A DNA stretch of 44,621 bases from Desulfosporosinus sp. OT (GCF_000224515.1 NZ_AGAF01000179.1:1-44621); one strand, 5' to 3'; positions 34,988 to 42,103 are shown, counted from the stretch's first letter. Made by a program: numbers and translations. The notes: generated by a model not told the origin, from the letters alone.

Positions 34988-35740
34988 TTATTTTTTAATG
35001 CTGTAATAATACGTATACGTAAACTGTGTATCGTAATAAACCCCTGTCTCTCCTTCGTTTGAATGGTGACGTGCTATCAGCAGGTACTGTCCTATTTTTT
35101 CAACGTTTATATTAAGCTTTCCTTTTCCATCCGTCTTCATCTTCATTTGTTCCACGGAGCTTTCCTCATCTTCGGCGCACGCCAAATCTATGTCATTTTC
35201 CGGCAACACATCTTTATTAAGGTATAAAGTAAAATTAATATCTTCTCCTGTCTTCCATTTTTTCCACTCTTCAGGGACAATAGCCAAGGGAAGCCGCGGT
35301 GATGTAGATAACTGTTCCTTTGACAAATCGTGTCCGACAAGCATTGTCAAATGCGAAAATTGTGTAAAGGATGTGGCTTTAGGAGAGTCGGGATAATCCT
35401 TCAAGGTCCCCCTCAAGTGCTTTCCTTCCTTGTCAATTACATAATAGCCCTTGTTATGACATATAAAATGATATAAGCCTATTTCTTTTGGTGTGAATTG
35501 CATTAAATAGCTGCTTGGTTTATAATCTTGTATCTCCAATTGCTGCTTTTGTCCGTCAGGCAAAAGCACATGTGCGGACAAACCTTCTTTTCTTGCAAGT
35601 CCATGAGCTTGCATATTGTGACCCCATTTAAAATATATTTCCACCGGATCGCCTTCATGGACATGGGTTGTGTTTGGCTCCAACCAACCCTCATGACCAT
35701 ATTCCATATGGTCTGTGGTATCAAGAAACTCTACTTTCAT
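34988..35740 (-). CDS. DUF4198 (NikM-like) protein, first gene of the nik operon
   Basis: A 250-residue DUF4198-family protein. The hallmark HEGWLEPN near residues 12-19 corresponds to HDFWLEP in the family; GDPVEIYFKWGHN and KEIGLYHFICHNKGYYV follow. The family is linked to nickel and cobalt uptake systems. The ATG at 35740 (MKVEFLD) follows GAAGGGGGAACTAGT; the longer frame upstream lacks a ribosome-binding site. It has no signal peptide, unlike many relatives, so it may be cytoplasmic, which is odd for a family thought to be extracytoplasmic. Leader E lies 140 bases upstream. Confidence 0.82.
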   Translation of the reverse strand: MKVEFLDTTDHMEYGHEGWLEPNTTHVHEGDPVEIYFKWGHNMQAHGLARKEGLSAHVLLPDGQKQQLEIQDYKPSSYLMQFTPKEIGLYHFICHNKGYYVIDKEGKHLRGTLKDYPDSPKATSFTQFSHLTMLVGHDLSKEQLSTSPRLPLAIVPEEWKKWKTGEDINFTLYLNKDVLPENDIDLACAEDEESSVEQMKMKTDGKGKLNINVEKIGQYLLIARHHSNEGETGVYYDTQFTYTYYYSIKK

Positions 35741-35881
35741 ACTAGTTCCCCCTTCTCCTTTATGCACCTTTCTGCTTAAGCAAGTCCTCATTTTCCAAGC
35801 TGGAATGAGCGCATTTTCCTAACTTGTCCCTCGTATCCTAATGAACCCGAGCACCAACAAGGCGACCCCCTTTTAAGTAAA

Positions 35882-35952
35882 TAAAAAGACCAAAAAAGCT
35901 GACTTAAAAAGTCAAACCTTCATGGTCTTTGCAAACACCTTCATGGTTCTGC
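35882..35952 (-). promoter_or_regulatory. Attenuator-like leader E before the DUF4198-nik operon
   Basis: Minus strand: P1 at 35952-35931 (GCAGAACC, loop ATGAA, GGTGTTTGC). P2 at 35928-35914 (AGACC, loop ATGAA, GGTTT). Then TGACT/AGTCA, then TTTTTTGGTCTTTTT as terminator closing on the P2 left arm. P1 and P2 are 10 loop-to-stem bases apart, as in leader B. AAAAGGGGG follows, with a short TTG frame of 13 codons. Confidence 0.7.
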
Positions 35953-35975
35953 TCGGCGATATCATTTTCAACAAA

Positions 35976-36003
35976 TATTCTATAACCTTGTTCAAATTCC
36001 TGC
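35976..36003 (-). promoter_or_regulatory. Sigma-H-type promoter for leader E
   Basis: Minus strand GCAGGAATT, 11 bases, ATAGAATA: full match to RnAGGAwWW-N11-RnnGAATww. P1 starts about 23 bases downstream. Confidence 0.7.
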
Positions 36004-36055
36004 CACGTTTCTTGATAATAAAAATTAAATATTTAGAAAAATAATTTAAGAAGCA

Positions 36056-36083
36056 GAAGGGATTAAGCCTTTCGTGTAGAATA
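36056..36083 (+). promoter_or_regulatory. Sigma-H-type promoter for leader D
   Basis: GAAGGGATT, 11 bases, GTAGAATA: same geometry, with G instead of A after AGG. It diverges from the leader E promoter 50 bases away. Confidence 0.6.
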
Positions 36084-36124
36084 GATATAAACATAAGAAA
36101 ACAACAAATATTCATTATGAAAAA

Positions 36125-36186
36125 TGAGACCATGGAGGTCTTGACTTGACTTAAGTCCGGTCATACTTTCCGTGGTCTTTTTCATT
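36125..36186 (+). promoter_or_regulatory. Attenuator-like leader D (orphan)
   Basis: P2 hairpin AGACC-ATGGA-GGTCT at 36127-36141, apical GACTTAAGTC, then TCCGTGGTCTTTTT. It is close to leader C in sequence. AAAGGAGGTG follows, as before a gene, but only two tiny frames and a large hairpin come next. Confidence 0.65.
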
Positions 36187-36204
36187 TTGCAAAGGAGGTG
36201 ATTA

Positions 36205-36328
36205 TTGGCATATGAACCTATGCCGGATGCCTTTCCAAAGTTGATGTAATGAAATTTACTGTTTCAAAACGCCTTCAAAACTATCCTGCATCTAACAACT
36301 TCAGACCTAATGATATTTTGATCTGACC
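36205..36328 (+). pseudogene. Two tiny frames behind leader D, probable gene remnant
   Basis: After the ribosome-binding site AAAGGAGGTG a TTG frame (36205-36249) reads MAYEPMPDAFPKLM. Its TAA overlaps an ATG frame (36248-36325) of 25 residues containing VSKRLQNY, the part shared with the 10.8-kb repeat. Either these are real micropeptides or, more likely, the start of a lost leader-controlled gene joined to repeat sequence. Confidence 0.35.
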
Positions 36329-36350
36329 GTCAAGATATCATTAGGTCTGA
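36262..36350 (+). repeat. Dispersed repeat, copy 2, with a 21-bp hairpin
   Basis: Matches copy 1 (10814-10943) in two blocks. The second block here forms a stem of 21 bp (36301-36321 with 36330-36350, one G-T pair) around the loop TCTGACCG. CCCTTTCTT follows, so it may also terminate a transcript from the leader D promoter. Confidence 0.6.
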
Positions 36351-36411
36351 CCCTTTCTTAAAATGAGTCTTTCTTAGGCAACTTCTTATGAACTTGTCTG
36401 GAAAGCTTTTT

Positions 36412-37476
36412 TTAGTGTCTATGCCTGTGATGAATGTCTGGTTTATGCGAATGCTTATGAACAATAAGTTCTTGTTCATGAACATGGGAGTGGCTTCCCC
36501 ATATAAGTACTTCTTCATTAAGATGACGGTGTGTATGGTGGATATCATGTCCATGCCTATGCTCATGTACTATAGGTTTATGTTCGTGTAAATGATCATG
36601 ATCTTCCTTTAATAAGAGCACTGCTCCCACGACCATGATTGGAAGGGCAAGAAAAAACGATGCGTTTAAACTTTCATCAAATATAATCAGAGAAAATAGT
36701 GTTCCTACAAAAGGAGCAGTTCCAAATAATGCGCTTGTTCTTGTCGATCCCAGGTCTCTCATCGCTTGGATAACCAAAATAATACTCAATCCATAACTAA
36801 AGCATCCGAGTAACATTGCTTTTAAAATAAAACTAATAGCAGGCAATGAATAACCTAGAATAAGGGACAATATAAGTGAAAAATTACCGGCACTCAATCC
36901 TTTAATCATTACAATCATAAGAGGGTCTTTTGCCGATACATTGCGTGTGAAATTATTATCCATTCCCCAAAGAATACAAGCACAAAGAATCCCAAAAGCA
37001 CCGATCGACAGACCCCACTGTCCAGATGAATCCCATGAAAGCAGGATGATAGCTAATGTAATTAGTATTACAGCACTCCCTATGCGTTTCCCAACTGCCT
37101 CTTTGAAGGCAACAACAGCAATTATGGTAGTTGCCACTCCCTCAAAATTCAGGAGAAGGGAAGCCGAGGCTGCAGGTGTATTCTTAAGACTGAACATCAA
37201 AACTATGGGGGCTGCAATCCCGCCTACAAGTATAGCGCCAATTAGCCACGGCCAATCATGTTTGGTGAGTTTAGCCTCCTCACTGAACAAAACGGTCGAC
37301 CTTTGGAAATATCTTAGAAGGAAAAGTCCAACGCCACTGCCCAGATATAGAAATGATGCCATTAATGGTGCGGCTATTTCACCCAAAAGCAATTTTGAAA
37401 TCGGCGCACTGATCCCAAATAAAGCACCAGCAATTGAGGCTTTGAGCATCGGGACAATATTTCTGTTCAACTTCAT
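36412..37476 (-). CDS. EamA/DMT-family transporter with long histidine-rich tail
   Basis: A 354-residue ten-helix DMT-superfamily transporter (two EamA repeats, about residues 10-290). The last 60 or so residues are extraordinarily rich in histidine (HDHLHEHKPIVHEH and similar runs, over 20 His), a metal-binding tail facing the cytoplasm if the topology is normal. It overlaps the cbiJ stop by ATGA and ends the cobalt operon. Export or sensing of Co or Ni is a reasonable guess; the EamA family otherwise carries varied metabolites. The histidine block contains a partial internal duplication (IHHTHRH and IHHRHRH). Confidence 0.82.
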   Translation of the reverse strand: MKLNRNIVPMLKASIAGALFGISAPISKLLLGEIAAPLMASFLYLGSGVGLFLLRYFQRSTVLFSEEAKLTKHDWPWLIGAILVGGIAAPIVLMFSLKNTPAASASLLLNFEGVATTIIAVVAFKEAVGKRIGSAVILITLAIILLSWDSSGQWGLSIGAFGILCACILWGMDNNFTRNVSAKDPLMIVMIKGLSAGNFSLILSLILGYSLPAISFILKAMLLGCFSYGLSIILVIQAMRDLGSTRTSALFGTAPFVGTLFSLIIFDESLNASFFLALPIMVVGAVLLLKEDHDHLHEHKPIVHEHRHGHDIHHTHRHLNEEVLIWGSHSHVHEQELIVHKHSHKPDIHHRHRH

Positions 37477-38213
37477 TTTGATTGCCTCTTGATTATAATA
37501 TTATTATCAACCCAATCCAGCAATTCATTCACATTGTTTACAGTCAAACCAGTACTGATTTTGGCTTTTTTTAAAAGCACAATCTCTAGACCAAGTTCTA
37601 AGGCAGCGGATATTTTTGTATCCGTTCCACCAGCAAGACCACTGTCCCGAGTCAAAAGAAGATCTGCTCCATAGAACTTTAGCAATACTCTGTTTATCTC
37701 TTTGGAAAAAGGGCCTTGCATAGCTACAATTTCTTTGGGGTTTATACCTATATCCTTACATTTTTGGACTAAACGTCCTTCCGGTAGAACTCTTACAACC
37801 AAACGAGTTAAGGCAGCAAAGGAGCTATGCACAATGCTTTCTAATTGATGACTACCCGTTGTAATAAAAATTGTTACCCGCCGTCCTTTATCTTGATATA
37901 TTGCAGACACGCGTTGTTGGAGGCAGAGTAAAGCTTCTTCCCAATGATAAACCGGATAAATTAAGGCACTTGTAGGAACTTTAGTTTCAGGTCTTTCAAG
38001 CCTGAGATAGGTAATGCCCCTTTGTTCACACCATAGGCTTAACGTTGTTAACTTACCACTGCTTGAAGGATGGCTAGCATCAAGAATGACGGAAGGCATC
38101 CGTAAGCATACCTTTTCCGTCCAGACTTGTATACGTTCAAACTCAAGTCCTCTATTATTAAGATATGCTGCGATTTCCCGTGCCGCAGCGGTTTCTCCCA
38201 AAAGTATGATCAT
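37473..38213 (-). CDS. cbiJ: Precorrin-6A/cobalt-precorrin-6A reductase
   Basis: A 246-residue CobK/CbiJ-family reductase in the corrin ring pathway. The N-terminal MIILLGETAAAREIAAYL is the dinucleotide-fold start, DASHPSS near residues 46-52 is conserved, and the C-terminal TRDSGLAGGTDTKISAALELG near 195-215 is characteristic. It starts right after the dead cbiO fragment and overlaps the EamA gene. Finding it alone in a cobalt-uptake operon, without other cbi genes, is unusual; the rest of the pathway must be elsewhere. Confidence 0.88.
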   Translation of the reverse strand: MIILLGETAAAREIAAYLNNRGLEFERIQVWTEKVCLRMPSVILDASHPSSSGKLTTLSLWCEQRGITYLRLERPETKVPTSALIYPVYHWEEALLCLQQRVSAIYQDKGRRVTIFITTGSHQLESIVHSSFAALTRLVVRVLPEGRLVQKCKDIGINPKEIVAMQGPFSKEINRVLLKFYGADLLLTRDSGLAGGTDTKISAALELGLEIVLLKKAKISTGLTVNNVNELLDWVDNNIIIKRQSK

Positions 38214-38221
38214 TTTTTCTC

Positions 38222-38530
38222 AGACATCCTTTGTTTCAAAAAGTTTTTTGACCTGGCCAATAGAGGACCAAACGAGATACCCTGATAAACACTAGTCGAA
38301 AAGAGCTGACTATCCGGATCTTGAAAGACAATCCCTATCTTGCGGCGCAGTTCCATAATTTCAGCTGGCTTATAAGAAAGTTTTCATCCACGGAAACGGA
38401 TGCAACCCTTTTCGACTGGAAAATCCCATTAAAGTGCAAAAACGAACAAGCTTGCCTGCTCCGTTTGAGCTGAGCGCGACTATTTTCTCACCGCGGTGCA
38501 CCACCCCATTGATCTTTCTTTTTTCCCTTT
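38222..38530 (-). pseudogene. cbiO: Decayed second cobalt ABC ATPase (cbiO remnant)
   Basis: Between cbiN and cbiJ the minus strand still reads parts of an energy-coupling ATPase in broken frames: INGVVHRGEKIVALSSNGAGK (P-loop, with the final Ser/Thr lost), then, in another frame, MELRRKIGIVFQDPDSQL (Q-loop region) and VYQGISFGP. It stops before signature, Walker B and H-loop, so it cannot be an ATPase. The operon retains an intact cbiO, so this copy was probably redundant. Confidence 0.8.
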
Positions 38531-38545
38531 TACGAACTTTATACT

Positions 38546-38863
38546 CTAACCCTTTTTCATATTCTCAATCTTAGTTCTTTCTACGAATCTTCCCAGGAAA
38601 AAGAAAAGAATGCCGACTCCAATACCTGTCTGTACACAAAAAAGTAAGCTCTCAATTTCGCCTGGTAATTCTCCGCCAATCCAGGTTTCCATAACAGGAG
38701 TAAACCAAGGCTGATAATCGGTACCTGTAATCTGGGAAACTACTTGACTTCCTGCATCATCTGAACCACCGAATTGAGCACCTTTTAATGTAAATAATGG
38801 TACAAGGGCGATCAATGCAGCTAAAATTAATAAAATGATCACTTTGTTTTTGGTCTTTGCCAT
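38546..38863 (-). CDS. cbiN: Cobalt transport protein CbiN
   Basis: A 105-residue two-helix accessory protein of cobalt ECF importers: an N-terminal helix (KNKVIILLILAALIALVPLF), an extracytoplasmic loop with FGGSDDAGSQVV, and a second helix near residues 72-90. It follows cbiM in a one-base-scale overlap behind GGAGGTAATAA. Confidence 0.9.
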   Translation of the reverse strand: MAKTKNKVIILLILAALIALVPLFTLKGAQFGGSDDAGSQVVSQITGTDYQPWFTPVMETWIGGELPGEIESLLFCVQTGIGVGILFFFLGRFVERTKIENMKKG

Positions 38864-39614
38864 TATTTATTACCTCCGATTGAGAATCCAATTTTCTTCA
38901 ATTCTGGTATTGCGTAGGTTTCAAGACCCATAATGATGACAACGCTCAGAATACCTTCGATAATTGCCAGTGGAAGTTGTGTCGGTGCAAATACTGCAAG
39001 GAACTTGAGTGCAGATGCTAGGACACCACCGGTCTCGGACGGATAGGCAAGTGCAAGCTCAACACTGGTTACGCAATAGGTAAATAAGTCACCGATGGAT
39101 GCTGCCAGAAAAATGCCGACATATCTATTGACTTTCAGCAGCTGGCATAATTTGTAGATTCCATAAGAAAGAAACGGGCCTGCAATAGCCATAGAAAACG
39201 TATTAGCACCTAGAGTGGTCAGTCCGCCATGAGCAAGCAGGATTGCCTGGAAAATCAGGACAATGATACCCAGGATGCTGACTGCGGTAGGCCCGAATAA
39301 AATTGCACCAAGTCCGGTACCTGTCATATGTGAACAGCTTCCAGTTACAGACGGAATCTTTAAAGATGAAAGTACGAAAATAAAGGCACCTGCCATGGCA
39401 AGCAAAGTAATGGATTTGCGATCCGCAGCGATTGTTTTTTAATTGACAGATAACCTATCACCAAAAATGGGACACAGATAGCCCCCCACGCTATACAGTA
39501 TCCGACCGGAAGATAACCTTCCATAATATGCATTGCGTTTGCTACGGGAAGTATTCCGAAAAGTAAAGCAATCGCTGTTATACTAACAAAAAATCCTTTT
39601 TCTTTTATGTTCAT
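38863..39614 (-). pseudogene. cbiM: Cobalt S-component CbiM with a -1 frameshift
   Basis: The membrane component that binds Co(II). It reads in two frames. The first, from ATG 39614 (behind AAGGAGC), covers the signal-like helix and AMHIMEGYLPVGYC, whose His is the metal ligand of CbiM. The second covers [19 protein letters not shown] to the normal C-terminus ([35 protein letters not shown]). The join is at a run of six As on the minus strand (about 39435-39440). One additional A restores a single frame of about 250 residues. A sequencing error, a real mutation or slippage are all possible. If the run is real, cobalt uptake by this operon is impaired unless the ribosome slips. Confidence 0.85.
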
Positions 39615-39655
39615 TTTTCTTTGCTCCTTAAATCTTAATGTTAATGTCTCAGGCA

Positions 39656-40486
39656 TTACATGTTCCCAAGCATTTCCCTTAAGGCCTGGATACTTATGGG
39701 ATAGGCTTTTGTATCTTCAAGAAGATGTTTTTCTACAAGCAAATCATAGACTTCTATTATTGTTGGTCGTTTAAGATTTGCCTGTTTTAATACTTCTTTG
39801 TTTTGGAAAATTTCCAACGGCGTTCCGTCTGCGATAATTTTCCCCTGCCAGAATACGATGGCTCTTTCAGCCCATCTGTATACAAAATCGACATCATGGG
39901 TTGAAATAAGCATTGTCTTGCCTTCTGAACCAAGCTTGTCTAAGACTTCCTCCAGCATCTGTGCATTTAAAGGATCCAGTCCCGCAGTCGGTTCATCAAA
40001 GATGATGATCTCTGATTTCATGGCAATGATATCGGCAATGCTGACGCGCTTCTTTTCTCCGCCACTCAAATAGTGAGGCGGACGATCCTTATAATCCAGG
40101 ATGTTCATATAGGTCAGTGCTTCCTCCACCCGTTTCAATACTTCCTTTTTGGGAAGTTTTAAATTCATCGGCCCGAATCCGACTTCTGCCATAACAGTGG
40201 AGGCGATGATTTGATTATCGGCTTCTTGAAATACGATGCCAATATTTTTCCGTAGCTCTTTTAAGTTCTTTTTATTGATGATTGTACCACGGTAACTGAT
40301 TTCTCCCTGGTCCGGTTTGAGCACTCCGTTCGTAGTCAGGAAAAATGTAGATTTCCCGGCACCGTTGGAACCAATGACAGCGATTTTCTCACCTTCATAG
40401 ATATCCACACTAACGCCGTTCAATGCAGTCGTCCCATTCCCGTAGTCGTAATATAGATCCCTGATCTTTAATATTGGTTCTTCCAT
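39656..40486 (-). CDS. cbiO: Cobalt ECF transporter ATPase CbiO
   Basis: A 276-residue ATPase. Walker A is GSNGAGKST near residue 39, Q-loop FQEADNQ near 85, signature LSGGEKKRVSIA near 139, Walker B EIIIFDEPTAGLDP near 159 and the H-loop ISTHD near 195. It powers CbiM-CbiN-CbiQ cobalt uptake. AAAGGAAAG precedes the ATG. It is immediately downstream of cbiQ. Confidence 0.93.
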   Translation of the reverse strand: MEEPILKIRDLYYDYGNGTTALNGVSVDIYEGEKIAVIGSNGAGKSTFFLTTNGVLKPDQGEISYRGTIINKKNLKELRKNIGIVFQEADNQIIASTVMAEVGFGPMNLKLPKKEVLKRVEEALTYMNILDYKDRPPHYLSGGEKKRVSIADIIAMKSEIIIFDEPTAGLDPLNAQMLEEVLDKLGSEGKTMLISTHDVDFVYRWAERAIVFWQGKIIADGTPLEIFQNKEVLKQANLKRPTIIEVYDLLVEKHLLEDTKAYPISIQALREMLGNM

Positions 40487-40498
40487 AATCTTTCCTTT

Positions 40499-41368
40499 CT
40501 AGCGTGTAAAGCCCCAAAGCAGAATCAGAAAAATTATGAATACTGCGGCCTTGGCAATTTGTATTGGTTTTACCTTTTTAACCTCTTCCAAAAATATAAG
40601 ATCTCCATCATAGCATCTGGCTTCCATGGCATTATAATAAGCATCAGCCTTTTTAAACGAAACAATCAGCATATTGCTTGCAATATTTCCAAATGTTTTC
40701 CAGGAAGTCTTTACATCACAGAAGCCAAGACGGGAATCGGCGGAATTTCTCATTTTGATATTGACATCAAACAGAATGAAAATGTAACGGTAAATTAAAT
40801 TCGTCAGTTCTATAATAAGCTTCGGCACATGTGCCCTTTGAATCACACTGATAATCTCGGAGGATGGAGTCGATAAGGTCATCATTTCCATAGCACTAAT
40901 TGCCGCAAAAACCTTCACCATCAAAAAAACCATCATCTTAAGCTTCGCCTGGGAAGTAAACACATAGAAGAGACCAAGGTACAGATGATACTGTCCAATC
41001 GGTTGTGTCGAAAAGTCAATGCCGATGGTAAAAGTACCAAGAAGAATAAAGAAGATTGGGATCGTTAGTATCGACAAATAGGCCTGTATTGAAAGTCCTC
41101 CTACTATGATGGTCAAATAGGCCATTGCAATGATGACCGCAACGGATACATAGGGATTGTTCAATACAATACAAAGAATCAGTGTCAGCAAGGAAAGAGA
41201 TACTTTAAAAGCAGGATTCCAATCTCTGATTTTTGAAGAATAAGCATAAGCATCAATGGACGACCCTTCGCCGTGTTTATGTCCGATTTTATGGTGACGA
41301 TGATTTATTTCATCCCCAAGGGTATGTCCATCCCGATGTCCACTTTTGAGAATGACTGTACTCATCAT
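40499..41368 (-). CDS. cbiQ: Cobalt ECF transporter membrane protein CbiQ
   Basis: A 289-residue T-component with five to six helices. The N-terminus is rich in histidine (HRHHKIGHKHGEG). The coupling motifs appear as the RxxxAxxxMxxA-like KKADAYYNAMEARCYDG near residues 235-252 and an upstream ADSRLGF region. The start may be either of two adjacent ATGs, behind GGAAGGGG. First gene of the B12-riboswitch-controlled cobalt operon. Confidence 0.9.
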   Translation of the reverse strand: MMSTVILKSGHRDGHTLGDEINHRHHKIGHKHGEGSSIDAYAYSSKIRDWNPAFKVSLSLLTLILCIVLNNPYVSVAVIIAMAYLTIIVGGLSIQAYLSILTIPIFFILLGTFTIGIDFSTQPIGQYHLYLGLFYVFTSQAKLKMMVFLMVKVFAAISAMEMMTLSTPSSEIISVIQRAHVPKLIIELTNLIYRYIFILFDVNIKMRNSADSRLGFCDVKTSWKTFGNIASNMLIVSFKKADAYYNAMEARCYDGDLIFLEEVKKVKPIQIAKAAVFIIFLILLWGFTR

Positions 41369-41465
41369 TTTCCCCTTCCGTGAGCTAACCTTGGCAAGTG
41401 CAAATCAATCTAACGGATTATCTCTCTTTATTTTTGAAAGTAATATTTAAAACGAATTAAAAAAA

Positions 41466-41502
41466 TAAAACCCTTTACCACATAATAAAGGTAAAAGGTT
41501 TA
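41466..41502 (-). terminator. Expression-platform terminator of the cbi riboswitch
   Basis: Minus strand ACCTTTTACC, a loop, GGTAAAGGGT and then TTTTATTTTTTT. It lies between the B12 aptamer and cbiQ. Confidence 0.8.
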
Positions 41503-41582
41503 ACTGGTATTTGACCACAATAGTAGCTCCAAAGACACAGCTAATACACCCCCTAACATTCCCGTAGGTAGTTTTGACTTCG

Positions 41583-41765
41583 GAATAAGCAGGTCTCCTG
41601 GCTAAAGATCTTCATCAACTCACGTCTTCCCGGGAATAGATCCCCAGTGACATTTTGTAAGTAGACTCCCTTTTACAGTGGCGGGCACCGCGTCAGCTTA
41701 ACTGACTTCCCTTTTCAATTCTTTTCCTCGGAAAAGAATCACTTATTCCTCGATATTTGATTTAA
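41583..41765 (-). promoter_or_regulatory. Cobalamin riboswitch controlling the cobalt operon
   Basis: Minus-strand landmarks: AAAAGGGAAGTCAGTTAAGC, then CGGTGCCCGCCACTG, and the 3' AGCCAGGAGACCTGCTTATT. Repression by B12 of a cobalt importer is the classic use. Confidence 0.92.
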
Positions 41766-41936
41766 TTAAATATTAGCACAACTTAAGGCAGTCTGTCTAG
41801 AACTAATTAACGTTATAGTGATCGGCAACACCCTACATTTTCTCTGAAAATAATATTGCCGAGCAGGTCTGGGATATCACAGAGCAAATCTTATATCGAT
41901 CCATACCGATTATTACTCAGTTTAGACATCAGTTTA
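41766..41936. other. Spacer between the cbi riboswitch and cooT promoter
   Basis: This stretch holds the promoter region of the minus-strand cbi operon. I see nothing else beyond a weak GGCAA/TTGCC pairing. Confidence 0.3.
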
Positions 41937-41964
41937 GCAGGAATTCATAAATAGTTGGCGAACG
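41937..41964 (+). promoter_or_regulatory. Sigma-H-like promoter for leader F (cooT)
   Basis: GCAGGAATT, 11 bases, GGCGAACG. The -35 side is perfect and identical to leader B over most of the spacer (ATAAATAGTT against ATGAATAGTT). The -10 side has C where the consensus has T (GAAC), so this copy may be weaker. Confidence 0.55.
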
Positions 41965-42000
41965 TCTGTAATGTGTATGTTTATATATGAATAGTCATAA

Positions 42001-42076
42001 ATCGAGAAAACCATGAAGGTTTTCCAGGACCATGGAGGTCTGACACTTGCTAGTCAGTTTTCTATGGTCTTTTTGC
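42001..42076 (+). promoter_or_regulatory. Attenuator-like leader F before cooT
   Basis: P1 at 42007-42023 is the cleanest example: AAAACC, loop ATGAA, GGTTTT. P2 at 42027-42041 is GACC, loop ATGGA, GGTC, flanked by a G-T pair. CTGAC/GTCAG follows, then CTATGGTCTTTTT closing the terminator on the P2 left arm. The cooT ribosome-binding site lies 18 bases after the T-run. Confidence 0.7.
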
Positions 42077-42103
42077 TTTATTTAAAAGAAGGAGTGATCT
42101 TCA

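Noticed and set aside
36388-36591. Plus-strand frame rich in Met and Phe
   Set aside because: It is the reverse of the histidine codons in the EamA tail.
39430-39445. Programmed -1 frameshift in cbiM
   Set aside because: The run is in the register AAA AAA C rather than the slippery X XXY YYZ register, and I see no clear stimulatory structure. An error or mutation is simpler.
16688-42076. Leaders as NiCo (czcD) riboswitches
   Set aside because: The NiCo class has a four-helix junction with CTGAGCAGG-like and GGGACAG conserved segments. None are present; the elements here are simple hairpins with ATGRA loops.
18222-42076. Leaders as standard ANTAR-protein targets
   Set aside because: ANTAR sites have two hexaloops with A at position 1 and G at 4. 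The loops here are pentaloops in the best register, and the upstream ATGAA loop breaks the G4 rule in any register. A distant relative cannot be excluded.
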